Source: Zeus faber
Taxonomy: Eukaryota > Chordata > Actinopteri > Zeiformes > Zeidae
Assembly: GCA_960531495.1 (NCBI GenBank)
Contig: OY482846.1
Span: 37,401,065-37,465,064, forward strand
DNA: 64,000 bases
Reading direction: 5' to 3'
This document shows positions 12,009 to 23,280 of the stretch, piece after piece (positions within the stretch are counted from its first letter, which is position 1; each line of letters opens with the position of its first letter). The position numbers and the translations under genes were made by a program. The notes beneath the pieces are model-generated. The model was given only the letters and a program-made list of their open reading frames with translations. It made no database searches and was not told where the DNA came from.

Positions 12009-12274
12009 CTTTGAAGGTGATTATCTCAAAAACACAGTTGTCCACACCCTTGTCATTAAAAAGTCATCGCTTTAAAAATATTTGCTTGATTTGCACAAGT
12101 GACACATTGATTTGAAGCTCTGATTCTTCACTTGATGAAAAAAAAGTCAAAAGCCACCAAATGTACCAAAAGTTGGCGGTGGGTCACATTTACCCTTCAT
12201 GAGAAGTCTTGTCCAAATCGTATCTGAATGTGCACTGCTTAATCGTAGACTCTTTTACAATGGCTAGACGACGC

Positions 12275-12887
12275 AAGGGCTGGGTATTGATAGTCAATAC
12301 CTTTCAGCTATCAACTGAAATAACTCAATAACAAGTAGTATCTAAATTTCTTCAGTGAAATGATACCAGCATTTGATCCTTTTTGAACCAAGATCTAGAT
12401 ATATACGACTATTTATATTGTTTTGCTCACAGCCGATCACCGCAAGCGATCTTCAATTCAATGCTATGGCTCACTACTGCAGCAGCAGCTATGACAGCCT
12501 GTAAAACGATGGGTTCACAATTTTCAAATCTGTCGTAAAACAACAGTCAGTTCTCCATATGAATAGTAAAGAGCTTTTCCTTGCTTTTATCATTTCTCCT
12601 GTACTGGCTCTTTGTTTAAAATAACAATGGCCAAATATTTTATTGTACAGTTTTGTACAGTTATTTGATAAATATTTCAATAATTTGAATACTTTCATAA
12701 TGTATTTGTGTAAAAATCATTTGGATGGGGAGGGCTGGTGGAATTTAAACATATGAAATGGAATGGAAGCAACTCAATGCTTTCATTCACACGATGGGTA
12801 TAGTAGAAAAAATGGTATGGAATGAAGTACTCTATCGTTCACTTTAAGGGTACTGGTATTGTCAATTTTTAAACAATACCGAGCCCT
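12275..12887. mobile_element. hAT-type MITE with target duplication
   Basis: The ends 'agggctgggtattg' (12276-12289) and 'caataccgagccct' (12874-12887) are inverted with one mismatch. This is the end sequence of a widespread fish hAT-derived MITE. Outside them lie 'agacgacgc' (12266-12274) and 'agatgatgc' (12888-12896), which match except for two CG-to-TG changes. That fits an 8-bp hAT target duplication with CpG decay. No transposase is encoded; the 69-codon minus frame inside is not meaningful. Confidence 0.8.
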
Positions 12888-13944
12888 AGATGATGCTATT
12901 ACTAATTTTAGACTAGTCGGCAAACACTAATTACCAAGCGATGCCTGATGTACGGATAGATATTATAGAACTTGACTGATGGATTTCAAGTGGTTCTCTG
13001 GCATATCTTAATTGAAGGAAAAACTTTTGTCTGATTTATTTTGTCAGCTCAGGCTTAATAGCTGTTGATGCTAAATCCCTCCATTACCGGCGACTACTCA
13101 GGACAGAACATCAATGGCCTTCTGGAATGCCTTCTAATTGAATTGCAGTGCAAAGAAACACATTTGTACGTCTCGTGTGCATACGTCTTGATGAGCTACG
13201 TTTGAATTTATGACATTTTGAAACTCGCGATTATTTCAATATGTTTGTCCGGCATTTGGAAAAAGACTGTGAGATGTAGCTCAATTGCGATGTTTGTGAT
13301 TCTTTTTATGTAATTTATTCTCAGGTGTCGGCACTTGATCTCAGTAAGACTACTTGAATAAATAATTACAATTTGGTGAATAGCACATTAATTACACTAC
13401 TTTTGAAAGATAAATGCAACTTATGTAAAGTAAACACTAATCGTCTGTGTTAACAACCTACACGCCTACAGCAGATGAATAGGCACCTATTCTCTGTTGC
13501 TAAGCTACTTACAATTCTACCATAGTTTCACTCAGCAAGTTGTGAGCAACTTTGTTTTTTCAAAGCTCTTAAAAACTGTTACACAAGAAATATTCATACT
13601 GGGGTTAATAATTCATGTAATTATGTCGCAGAACAAAACGTAGCACAGAATTGTCAACATGATTACAAAGGTGGCAAATTCACAAGCTGCATGACTACGG
13701 AGCATGAACAGAGATAACTTGGTTTTTGTAGAGCTTGGCTTGTTGTATGGCACTGAAGAGGCATGCACTAAATTGGGTGCGTTGCAATATTTATATATAT
13801 TATGTTCCTTAAAGTTCAATAGATCTCTTTTAGAAGAAAGGTACTCCAGTCTTGATCATTGTTTAATGACTTTTGGAATGTTGAGTTGAAAAGTTTGCTC
13901 TATAGAATAGAGTGTTGTAATTTATCTGTCCCTTTTAGGGTTCA
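12888..13944. other. No gene recognised
   Basis: AT-rich sequence with only short frames; no repeat end or domain was recognised. Confidence 0.5.
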
Positions 13945-14640
13945 ATCATTGTCACCCACCTCAGCAAAACCCGATTTGTCGCACATTTCTTAAATTCGCC
14001 AGGAGCCGCCAAATAAGTTGAAAAAACCTTTCGAGAAGGAAAATGATTTTTTTTCAGATTTGTGTTCCTTCGTGGATTTTTTTTTATTTATCTCTCAACG
14101 TATTTTCAAAAAGCCGAGTTTGATTTATAAATTGTAGATAAATAGTTAAACCATCGAGTTAATATTCCCATTAGATTACACGGGGAAACACAGTTCGCTT
14201 ACCGAGATACTGAATAGTGCTGAACAATGCCAGTAGATTGTTTTCTTTAAAGCAACGGTCCAGTTGAAGATCATATATATTCCATGTCATGTGAAGTCAC
14301 AATATGAAAGCATTTTGATAGAGTTCAATCTTTAAATATCACTAGTTTTACACACACCTGGATACATTGTTGTGTAGGTGAGTAACCCACAAAGAAGAAA
14401 AGCTGATGTCACTTCCATAACTAGATGGTTAAAGCGCAGGACGTGAAGGTCTGTGAAATTTTTTATCTCCATGTTGTTATGGATTACGAGAAGTTGGTGG
14501 CAGGGAGCTCTAAATCATATCACAGACCTTAATCTGACCAGTGCGATAGATCCTAGTCAGGGTAAGCAGCACTTTCAAATGATGTGAAAAAAAAAGTAAA
14601 ATCGCACCAAATATACCTAAAATATATGGTATTTTCCTGA
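13945..14640 (+). mobile_element. Family B transposon, copy 2 (internally deleted)
   Basis: The start 'tgtcacccacctcagcaaaa' and the next 500 bp follow copy 1. The ATG context is kept at 14479, but the frame shifts after about nine codons and stops. At about 14580 the sequence jumps to the family's 3' part ('gatgtgaaaaaaaaag', 'caccaaata'), so most of the body is deleted. The right inverted repeat is eroded. Confidence 0.75.
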
Positions 14641-15082
14641 AAATTAGACATTTTCTATCTCAGGAAAAGTAGCAGCCTATCCCAGGAATCCCACGAAATG
14701 TACTTGTTTTCAGCTATTGTCAAAATGCATTGGTCATATATCAAGCAGCCCTAAATGCAATGAGGTGAAATATAAGTTCCCAGCCTGACCCCTCTAGTTT
14801 ATTATTTGGTGGTGTTAACAATTATAAAAAAAAAAATCAACGTCATTTATATTTATCAACATTGGAATGAACATAAATTTCACATGAAGCTTGAATTTTA
14901 TAGCTGCAACCCCTTTGAGGAATATGAAATGCCAAGTTCATTGCCTGTGACCTGTCTGCTGAGAACAGCCTTATGGAAGTGATGTTTGACAATTATTCAT
15001 TGTATTAACAAACAGAATTTGTTAAAGCAAGTTATTTGCCGTTTCTATCAGGCTGAGGCGGTTTCCATATTCTGTTCATGTT
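14641..15082. other. No gene recognised
   Basis: AT-rich spacer between family B copy 2 and the hAT relic; no feature seen. Confidence 0.5.
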
Positions 15083-17493
15083 CAGTGAAGGATATCCACC
15101 ATTTAGCGGAACAGTCCTGAAATTGGAACATTTGTCCTGCATCCCGCAACATTCCACAAATGCAGTAAATGTCAAGCATTTTAATGTTTAGGCCTATTTC
15201 TTTTTTTTTTTATTGTCTTTCTTTTGTTTATTTACTTTTGTAGTGATAAAGCCTATTAACCTAACCTATGTACTTCCATCATCTTTCCTAAAATGACAGT
15301 CCCAAATTTCAAAAATGTTTTTTTCCCCCCAGAAACTGTGATGGTTATGTAACATTCTAAAGCTTATTGGTAGAAAGACAGCAAAGAGGTGTGAAGAGGT
15401 GTGGTAGCTGAAGGAATAGAATTTGCGTGAGGAAGGAGAATGGAGCAAGTCAGACCTCTGGAAAAAAAAACTAAAACAAAAAAGAGACTCTCTCAACAAA
15501 GAATGGGAGAAAAAAAATCCATGTGCTGGAAGTTGTTCCAACTTGAGATTTCAGCTGGAGTTTCACCGTCAGCCATGGAGGAGAGGGGGATGTAAAGAGA
15601 CATAGAGATGGTGTATGTCATAGGAAGAATAGACAGCAAAGAAACACTGGCATAACAAGCTTTTTCTCTAAACCAAAAGACACCAACACGGACAAAATCC
15701 CAGCAGCTGAGGTGACCAGTGTCGACCATAACTTGCAGCATGGCTTATCATACAGGTCAAGCGATTGTGGCTCTAAACCTGCTCCTCTCATGTTCCCCGA
15801 TTCAGAGATAGCAAAGAAACTTGCTTGTGGGCAAACAAAGTGCATCTATAGTTCCCGACCTGCTTGCACTAGCATCGTTGGAGACAGTTTGAAACAGTTA
15901 AATACGCCAATTGTTGCAGAAACACCAGATTCTCTTCTATTTTTCTCTATTGCTTCTGACGCATCAAACCATGGAACGACCAAGTTATTCATGCTAGCAT
16001 TGAGATATTACACACTCGAGATAGGCGTGCAAAACAATTTGCTGACTTTTACGAAGATCACAAGGAAGACTCTGATTTGATTTTTAAACCACGTCGTTTC
16101 AAGGCTTGGGGAGAGCAACCTGGGGCTAGAACGAATGTCTGCATTCTCAGCAGATAACGCCAGTATAAATTATGGGGTACATAACTCAGTGTATAAAACC
16201 CAAAAGGACAGAATGCTGCAACAGTCAAAGCCAACTGTGTGCCCCATGTTCTGACTAACTGTGGGCGGCATTCGGGCGATAAGCTGAGAATTGACATTGA
16301 GAAGGAAGTCACGAAAATATACAGCCACTTTTTGTCCTCAGCTGGTCTTTTTCAAGAATTAAAGGATGTTTTGGATTATTTGGAAGAGTTGTACATGACC
16401 CTTTAAAAGCATGCGCCAAGCATGTTGCTGAGTTTGAACTGACACTCAAGTAAAGGGGAAGGGACCGATTTTCTTGGTATGAGACAAGCACTCCCCTGCA
16501 GCAATTTCCCACCACACAGCCCGCTGTTATTTAGCAGGACTTTCTAACATTCTATCGGAGAGCTCTCGCTTACTTTAACATGTGGTTTGATTTCTCAGAT
16601 GAGAATTACCTGAGGCGAATTGCATGCCTGGCTCTCAAGAGGGAATTCAGCTTCCAAGACCTCCATGAAGCAGCTGATGTTCTAAAAGTGAGCTCAAAAC
16701 TGGACATGGACCAGCTTTACGACAAGTAACAAGAAGTAACATTGGCACACGTGAGGGAAATGTCAACAACAAGAGATAGTGTCACAACGAAGTAGACAGC
16801 GGTATTGAAGCATGCCAGTACCCCAGACATGGCACCACTCAAATGCTTTGAGCATCCCTGTGTCAATTGCATTTGTGGAGAGGGTGTTTTTGTTGATGAC
16901 AAAATTGATGGACTACCCACAGAAATCGTGCCAGTCTCAAGAGCGAACTTTTGGTGAACGTAAACAACAGCCGCACTTACAAGAACTTCTACACTCACAT
17001 ACTGAAGGAGAAGGCCATGCTCGATGCTGCCCGAAGCAACAAGAAGTACAATTTTAAGAAGCATTGATTCAGTAAGAATGCATTTCATAGACTAGCATAG
17101 CGTGACATAGCCTATGGAAAGTTGCCTAGTCTCTACATGCAATATTGGTATGTTTCTCTCATTTACAATTCTTAAAATGGGATTTTAACTAAATTATTAG
17201 CCTATTATATAAAATTCATTTTATTTATTAGATTGAATACGTCCAGTTTCTATACTGGACTGTACTATAGTAGTGTTTGACAATTTCAAATAATCATTTA
17301 ACACAGCCCACCCTGACTTAGAGCAGGTTAGCATCCAATGCCACCGCAAATAGGCATTCCATCTAATATGAACTCAATATTTACAGAACCTCAAATTAGT
17401 AATTTCTCCCTCGCACATGTGTCCAGCATTGTCCCGCAAAATCAAGTCTGCTGTCTCGCAACGGAACAATCATGAGGTGGTCACCCTAGCGCA
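15083..17493 (+). mobile_element. hAT transposon relic
   Basis: The right end, read inward on the minus strand, is 'ctagggtgaccacc' (17480-17493), a hAT-like TIR start, followed by 'tgttccgttgcgagacagc' and 'tgcgggacaatgctggacac'. The left end has the matching but decayed series: 'gatatccacc', 'agcggaacagtcc', 'tttgtcctgcatcccgcaac' (15091-15155). Between them lies a decayed hAT transposase gene. A matching 8-bp duplication is not visible. Confidence 0.75.
15423..17057 (+). pseudogene. hAT superfamily transposase pseudogene
   Basis: Pieces of one hAT transposase can be read in order across frames. 'LNKEWEKKNP' (about 15500) may be the start of the N-terminal zinc-finger region. 'SSDCGSKPAPLMFPDSE' and 'FFSIASDASNHGTTKLF' (15757-15990) belong to the RNase H-like core. 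Then come 'SADNASINYG' (about 16147), 'LRIDIEK' (about 16285) and 'LRRIACLALKREFSFQD' (about 16612). The C-terminal hATC dimerisation block is 'SIPVSIAFVERVFLLMTKL' (16850-16910), followed by 'KKYNFKK' near 17040. Several frameshifts and stops break it, so no active enzyme can be made. ZBED-like domesticated relatives exist, but nothing here suggests domestication. Confidence 0.85.
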
Positions 17494-18049
17494 GAGGCTG
17501 CTGGTGCGCAGTGCACACTGAGAGCCTTCTGTAGCCAAGCAATGTTAGATAGAGAGATATAATTACTCAAAGTTAACAAAACATTCATTCATTTTAACTT
17601 CAGCATTTCAAAGTTAACTCCGCAATTGTGCATCCATGCCAATACATTGAACATTCCCAGTGGCCTGCCTGTCATGCATCAAGTGCAAAATTCAAATCAG
17701 CATTTTAAGAACAAGGCAGTGCTACTACAGTTCTCTTGCATTATAACAAAATAATAGCCTATCAAACATTAGATATAGGTCTATGCAATATAATATTACA
17801 AAATTGCCTATATAATTTCAAGATTTACTACATAATCAAACAAAATATGCTTAGACCTATTATAAATAAAACAGATCTCACCCTAATTAAAACAAAAAAT
17901 AATTTATTGCTTTGTGTTTATTAATTACAATAAGCTTTCAGTGTGTACCAACTGCATATGCAGTATCCACACATCTGTTCCATGAACTGGAAAAAAATTC
18001 GACCTTCATATTTTCTAAATATAGCCCCATTCCAATTTTGTTATAAATG

Positions 18050-18051
<2 letters not shown>
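17494..18051. other. No gene recognised
   Basis: AT-rich sequence right of the hAT relic; no feature seen. Confidence 0.5.

Positions 18052-18131
<80 letters not shown>
18052..18131. repeat. (TA)n microsatellite
   Basis: About 80 bp of TA with one 'ac' interruption; frames across it are artefacts. Confidence 0.95.
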
Positions 18132-18136
<5 letters not shown>

Positions 18137-18554
18137 CAGTTTCCCCATTATTATATTTCCTGGGAAACAGGAAATAGTTGAGATGGGCATTGCTGTGAAT
18201 CCCGCTTCCCGGGATTAAACCCAACTCGACATGTCTTTTGCAAAGAGATCCTAAAAGAGCTACCAATGAAAGATTTGAGATCCTGTGGAGAAAATGTGGA
18301 TTTAATGGGTCAAACTAGGCTAAACTATGTGAACACCCCTGTATAGTCAGTGAATAAGGACATTTTAGCAACACCCATTGCAGAGAAGTGTAAAATAAAA
18401 CACTTTTAACATGATACTGTCATAGGATAACACCTTTCCAAAGAGTTGGTACTATAGATTTCTGTCCTGCTATAGCTGCCCTGGTCATCTTTAAGTGCTG
18501 TTATTGTGAGATGAAAAAGGTGCTCACTGTGAGTTTGTGGTGTTGAGTGGTTAG
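18132..18554. other. No gene recognised
   Basis: Unique-looking spacer, no feature seen. Confidence 0.5.
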
Positions 18555-18640
18555 AATAAGATCACACTTTATTGATTTCCTGGGGAGGGATTCAAGTGTT
18601 ACATCAGGACAGTGCAAAAAAAAGTAAATAAATAAACATA
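18555..18640 (-). mobile_element. LINE 3'-end fragment
   Basis: 'acactttattgatttcc' followed by 'agggattcaagtgttaca' is the fish form of a LINE 3' terminus read on the minus strand (consensus around 'actttattgatccccagagg'). Only the terminal part is visible. Confidence 0.45.
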
Positions 18641-18749
18641 CTGCAGCCAGCCAAAAAATACGTAAATACAGAACGAATAATATATATTAAAGCATATTGC
18701 GCACATAAAAGAATCCTGCCCTCTGCTCCCGAATTCAATCACGAGAACT

Positions 18750-18992
18750 ATTCATCAGGCGCTTCATGAAATGGTTTTTCCATGGCCAAGCACTGAGGCG
18801 TTGGACGGAGCTGGAATGGTTTAAAGCTTAGCACTATTAGAAACACGTCCTCCGGGCTGATGAATCACTCCTCACAATCTGGCAGCACGAGGGCCAAATC
18901 TGGGTTTGGCGGATGCAGGAGAATGCTTCCTGCCAGAATAGAAATTATGTATAGTAAGGTTTGGTGAAGGAGGAATGGGACTCTTAACGCTA
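18750..18992 (+). pseudogene. Tc1-like transposase relic (catalytic part)
   Basis: The DNA follows a common fish Tc1 family: 'cttcatgaaatggttt', 'ccatggccaagca', then the catalytic region 'adeSLLTIWQHEGQIWVWRM' at about 18855-18920. The D-E pair of 'SDES' appears as 'ADES', so the second catalytic Asp and the flanking 'VWVWRMP'-type motif are recognisable. Similarity ends at 'ggtttggtgaaggagg', just before the glycine-rich 'GGGxMVWG' region. The N-terminal DNA-binding part is missing. It is a short dead fragment from a family different from that at 33.6 kb. Confidence 0.75.
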
Positions 18993-19155
18993 GGCAAGGC
19001 AATTTTATTTGTACAGCACATTTCCTTCACAAGGACAATTCAAATTGTGTTACATAAGGCATACAGGACATAATATAAAAGCAAAGAATAATAATAGCAT
19101 AGAAATAAAATGATTAAAACAGGTAAAATACATAATAAAATCACCAATATTAAAA
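18993..19155. repeat. Common teleost 'ggcaaggcaattttattt' repeat
   Basis: The segment starts 'aggcaaggcaattttatttg', continues through 'agcacatttcc' and 'caattcaaattgtgttacat', and ends in an A/T-rich tail. This is a short repeat seen widely in fish genomes, usually treated as the 3' part of a SINE or LINE-derived repeat. Confidence 0.65.
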
Positions 19156-19197
19156 TTTAAATTAAAGTTCGGGTGTAACCAGGCTTACACACGACAA

Positions 19198-19309
19198 ACA
19201 TTGGAGGACTAAAAACTACGGCTTCTTTGGTCATTGGAACTCTAACCCAGCCAACGCACTTAAACATGGGATGACTAAAATCTACACCCACTGTGGTCAT
19301 TGGGACTCT
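19198..19309. repeat. Diverged 67-bp tandem duplication
   Basis: Two units align at an offset of 67 bp: 'cattggaggactaaaaact' (19198 on) and 'catgggatgactaaaatct' (19265 on). Both continue into 'tggtcattgg(a/g)actct'. The minus strand is open across both units and gives two related peptides ('RVPMTKEAVVFSPPMF' and 'RVPMTTVGVDFSHPMF'), which may mean an ancient repeat with coding origin. I do not recognise it. Confidence 0.6.
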
Positions 19310-20198
19310 AGAGGTGTGGAGGTGAATGGAGGTGAATCCAACAACAGCAATATTCCAACATCTAAGGAAGATCTTTCCGGAAGAGCCGAGGTCGTTACAG
19401 AAGAGAAAGTGAGACAACTCTGTATTCGTGGACATAATTTTGGAAGGAGATGTTCAGTGTTCACCTAAATTCCATTGTGGTGGCCTACTGCTCTCACCTC
19501 AGGATCCGCATTTGTCCTTTCGTCATTAAGTCACAACCCGCACATAATTGAGGATGTCGTTGGAATGTTATGGCCGAAGTGGAATCCCCAAGATAATATT
19601 GCCTCAAAACATTGCCCGTATCACTCTAGTTTGCATCATCGATGTTGGTGGTCAGGAAGCTGAAGGCAGTGTGGATGTTTTTAGACATGTCTTATTTATA
19701 CATATATTTTCCGTAGCCATTTATGACCCAACGTGAGAGTGATTAATCGCTCGCTGTGTTTGTATGCACAGGATCTCGTACTTGTTTGTCATCTCTGTGC
19801 CATGAAGCGTAGATTAACCACCCATGTGGTATTCTGTATTTGCAAATATTCGCCAAGTACTATCCAAACTCCTCATCCTGTTTTGGCACCCTCCCTCCAT
19901 CTCTCTCTCTCTCTCTCTTCTTTGTCACCAAAGAAACAACAACTGCCATTCCATTAATTGTCATCAGAGAATCGCATGAAATAAATCCATTTAATGAGAC
20001 TTGAAGTACTTCTCAAATCACGCACATCCTTGGTAAACACACACGTCAGTGGAAACACACACACACATTCACAAAACACACACGCAATCAAATTGGTTTC
20101 ATTCTAACCATGCACTAAACGCTCGCCTCGTCTTAGCGCTGTGGCTGTTGACACGTCCATTAAGATATCCCTGATCACAGAGTAGAATGATGATGGCT
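19310..20198. other. No gene recognised
   Basis: The stretch holds a short CT run at 19899-19919 and scattered CA runs after 20038. The frames at 19475-19957 show no domain. Confidence 0.5.
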
Positions 20199-20319
<121 letters not shown>

Positions 20320-21599
20320 GGATTGGTGCACTCAAATCTGCAAGTTACGGAGCGACAAAGCTACGTGAAAGTGTTTGCTAAAAGTAGTAGGTAGGCGGTC
20401 ACGTAATCGATCAAGGTTGGCAAACCGAGTCTTGGAGGTAATGAATCAAGACAATGGGCAACAGCTCTAATTATGGGCCCAGAAAAAAAAGGGGGAATCA
20501 TTACAGGAGTTTGTGTGAGGTAAGTGAACTCGTTCCCCAACAGTTCCCAACAGGGTCACATGATTAGGACCTTTATCATACAGGTCTGATCTTAGGCCAT
20601 TACTTATGCATAGAGGCTCTGGGGGGCTTGGCCTGGGTGGGCCGGATTGGGTAGTAGCTTTAGCTGCTATGAGATGAATGTGGTTCTTTCCTCAGAAATG
20701 TAAGACCATGTCTCACAGTGTGACTGAGTATAGCCCAAGTAAATCATTCTATTTGGACGGGAGACCCCTCATGGGGGCGTTCCGTGTGAAGCTTATCCGT
20801 GCTGTTTTCAGCACTAGTTACCTTCATTTTGTCACTGTTAGCTGAACACTGGAAATCTATTAAAGGTACAATCTGTACTATTTGCTCATTGCACAAATTG
20901 ACCATGTTTTAGGGTCAACACCGAATGTTGCTCACAGATGTTGTTCAGTGCCAGTCAGTCTGTTACAGCGTAACCTCGATGCCTGCTCAGATTTAAAGCT
21001 CTCAAAACAGGCGGTCCGGTCCGGACTCTCTGTTTGGGAGAAAACGTCTCTCATCCCAGACCTGTCAATCTCTTCTCAGTCCCTGCCCCCTGAACTACAC
21101 CGCCCCTATAGCCAAATTGGTGTAATTTTAGTTTGAGCAGTATTGATGTTCATTTCGCGACCAGACGGCCAGCGTTGCCAGACCCCTCTGCCAAGAAGGC
21201 TAAGACTTGCTGGATTTCTTTGTCGCCAAATGGATGGCCTAGCACAGGTTGACTGGGCAACAATGTCCAGATCATTTAGAAAATGAATTAAAGATGGGAA
21301 GAACTTTCTGCTTTGTATCCCCTGAACCATCTCTACAGGATAGGGCTGTGTCACCCAAACTTCAAGATTCAGAGATTTAACACTAGGTTTTTGTTGTGGA
21401 CAGTACCACTATACCAAATTGTGTAGCACTGCATTGTGGCACAGCCAGATTTCACTTCTTATAGTAACAAGAACAATCATATGTCACAATTTATGCTCAT
21501 TTGCATTAATGTCAAAGGTGTCTTGTTTCCCCCCCACGCCCAGGTATTTATGCTTGCCTATTTAGGCAGCTTAGGATATTTTAACGACTGTTTCCAGAA
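20320..21599. other. No gene recognised; possible old repeat
   Basis: From about 20865 ('taaaggtacaatctgtac') to about 21130 the sequence has the look of an interspersed repeat, but I cannot name it or find a second copy. Frames here are short. Confidence 0.4.
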
Positions 21600-22040
21600 G
21601 AAGAAGAAACAGTCTTTAATTGTCACACGACACTCCACAACACATGCTTGCACACACGCACACGCACACGCACATGCTTGATGGTGGCCGGTGAAATGGC
21701 TCCTCTGCTTTTGACCCATCCTGGCTTGTCCTTCCTCCGGGGGCACAGCCAGGAGCAGTGGGCAGCATACGTGGACGCGCCCGGGGACCAGGTGATAAGT
21801 GTCCATCGCTGGTCAGGCGATGATGGGTGCATGTTTTTGAGGGGGGTCCTTACTGACGTGAGGTGGAGGAAACCCCATGTGAACACGGGGAGAACATGCA
21901 AACTCCACACAGAAAGGCTCCTGTTTTTTGGAAGATAACCCGCCGGAGCACGGTGCCAACAGCGCCCCAGGCGGGAATCGAACCCAGGACCTTCTTGCTG
22001 TGAGGCAGCAGTGCAATGCACTGCGCCACCGTGCCACGTC
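21600..22040 (-). mobile_element. V-SINE (tRNA-headed SINE)
   Basis: Read on the minus strand, the element has a tRNA-like head (22037 to 21967). Its box B 'ggttcgattcc' (21974-21984 on plus as the complement) is perfect, and its box A is 'tggcgcagtg'. Then come the V-SINE core 'tgtgtggagtttgcatgttc' (complement of 21892-21911) and 'tttcctcc', and a 3' part with a CA/CG repeat. The end holds 'aattaaagactg', which includes an ATTAAA polyadenylation-type hexamer. It is a retrotransposed Pol III element that uses a LINE's machinery. The tRNA-like head is not a functional tRNA: the anticodon arm is not cloverleaf-competent. Confidence 0.88.
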
Positions 22041-22088
22041 CAACGTCCACGTCCACGTTCCAACAATCCTTCCTCTTGGAGGTTCACG

Positions 22089-22725
22089 TCAGTCAATGTC
22101 TGGGACGGTCACATCTGACATCGGTAGAAATTCCATGTTCTTCGTACATGTGAGATACACAGTGCTGCCCTGGCGCCGGGTTGTGAGGGTCTTTATTGTG
22201 TAGGATTGGGAATCTTTCGCTGATTTAACCTGGTCTTCTGGGAGACTGAGCTTCATTGCCATCGTGTTGTCAGCGATGGAGCGTTCTGGCAATATGATCT
22301 CCGTTCCATGAACTTGCACCGTTTTGGTTGCCACAGCCATCTTCATGACTTGGATTTCACCAACCTGAAAAAGACAAATAGTACTTCTACTGAGTATTGA
22401 GAGGAGTAGGGCCTCAATTATGCCGTTCTATTCCATGTAGAAATGGGAAAATACAAGTAAGCCATTTGATGACTATGTATAACGTACAGTTGTTGGTTGT
22501 TTTTTGTAAGTCATCCTGGTGCGTGTGGGATTAGTAATAAATTAAAAATGTGAAAAGATGATGTTACATTATGTGCGTTAAGCATTGTGTAAAGAAAGAT
22601 CAGGTGTGGTACTACTACATAACATACAATAAACAACAAACAAGAGGTAGACTTACTTGGACGCTTGGAAACATTTCCCAGCTTGACTGGTATTTGCTGG
22701 CTGGCTGATGTGGGGAACTAACCAT
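22089..22725 (-). CDS. Two-exon gene, OB-fold-like protein, unknown
   Basis: Exon 1 is 22725-22657 (ATG, 23 codons) and ends at a GTAAGT donor (22656-22651). Intron 22656-22365 is 292 bp and ends in 'tctttttcag'. Exon 2 is 22364-22089 (91 codons, TGA). The junction is phase 0 and the joined frame is fully open, giving 114 residues. An in-frame TGA lies 36 nt upstream of the ATG, so this ATG is the first usable one unless a 5' exon joins downstream of that stop. The body has a beta-strand pattern: 'DNTMAMKLSLPEDQV', then 'SYTIKTLTTRR', then 'STVYLTCTKNMEF'. This resembles a single OB fold of the RPA type (strand, W/PEDxV, Y-x-I-K-x-L, YLT). That assignment is inference. No signal peptide or membrane segment is seen. 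A V-SINE in the same orientation starts 49 bp after the stop. It could be a host gene, a retrogene fragment, or an accessory gene of an unseen transposon. Confidence 0.6.
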
Positions 22726-23255
22726 GCATGTCCGAAGACAAGATGGGTAAATTCTTCAGGGGAAGTATGGCTGGAGAAGTTGAAATAAGGTTTTTGGGTC
22801 GCTCTGGCATGTTTCATATCATCAGCATTATGTCTGTGATGCTGTGCAAGAAGCCTGCAACAGTGTCATATGCTGTGCTTTGTTTAATCCAATTGTCTCC
22901 TGGTAATACTTTAATGTATCTCTTTTTAAACATAATAAACATAAACAGGAAAATGTAATAGCCGTTACTGTGTAATTTCGTATGGTTTCTGTTACAACTA
23001 ATTACAATTCAGGAAGACGGTAAGCTACATTATTCGTGTTCTAAACCCAACACCTATATCGTGTTAAACATCGGTTATCTATGCACTTTTGTGCTTCTGC
23101 GTATGAACAGATTGTCAGAGTTTGTGTTTTATATTCCTTTAGTTAATGTCCAAATAAATAGCCCAGTGAGCGGATAAAATATATGAAGTTTATCTGAATG
23201 GCAAATTAATGGCAACTCTAATTTCAGACAGTCGTTGCACGTAATTTCCCATTAC
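22726..23255. other. No gene recognised
   Basis: This is the upstream side of the two-exon minus-strand gene. I see no CpG-rich promoter. A plus frame at 22728-22958 has no domain. Confidence 0.5.
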
Positions 23256-23280
23256 ATATATATATATATATATATATATG
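23256..23280. repeat. (TA)n microsatellite
   Basis: About 12 TA units. Confidence 0.9.

Larger units (their letters stand above)
10741..12188 (+). mobile_element. TIR transposon family B, copy 1
   Basis: The ends are perfect 13-bp inverted repeats: 'tgtgacccaccgc' (10741-10753) and 'gcggtgggtcaca' (12176-12188). The 1448-bp body matches 13945-14640 (deleted copy) and, inverted, about 60365-61695. It carries one open frame at 11152-11460 and a decayed continuation. A GT run and nine G lie at 11982-12008, probably expanded after insertion. Copies share 'tgctcctggc'-type 5' sequence, 'tttgcttgatttgcacaagt' near the 3' end, and the start context of the ORF. I cannot name the superfamily; target duplications are not clear. 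Confidence 0.85.

Noticed and set aside
21967..22037. tRNA gene on the minus strand
   Set aside because: Boxes A and B are present, but the sequence continues into the V-SINE core and does not fold as a tRNA, so it is the SINE head.
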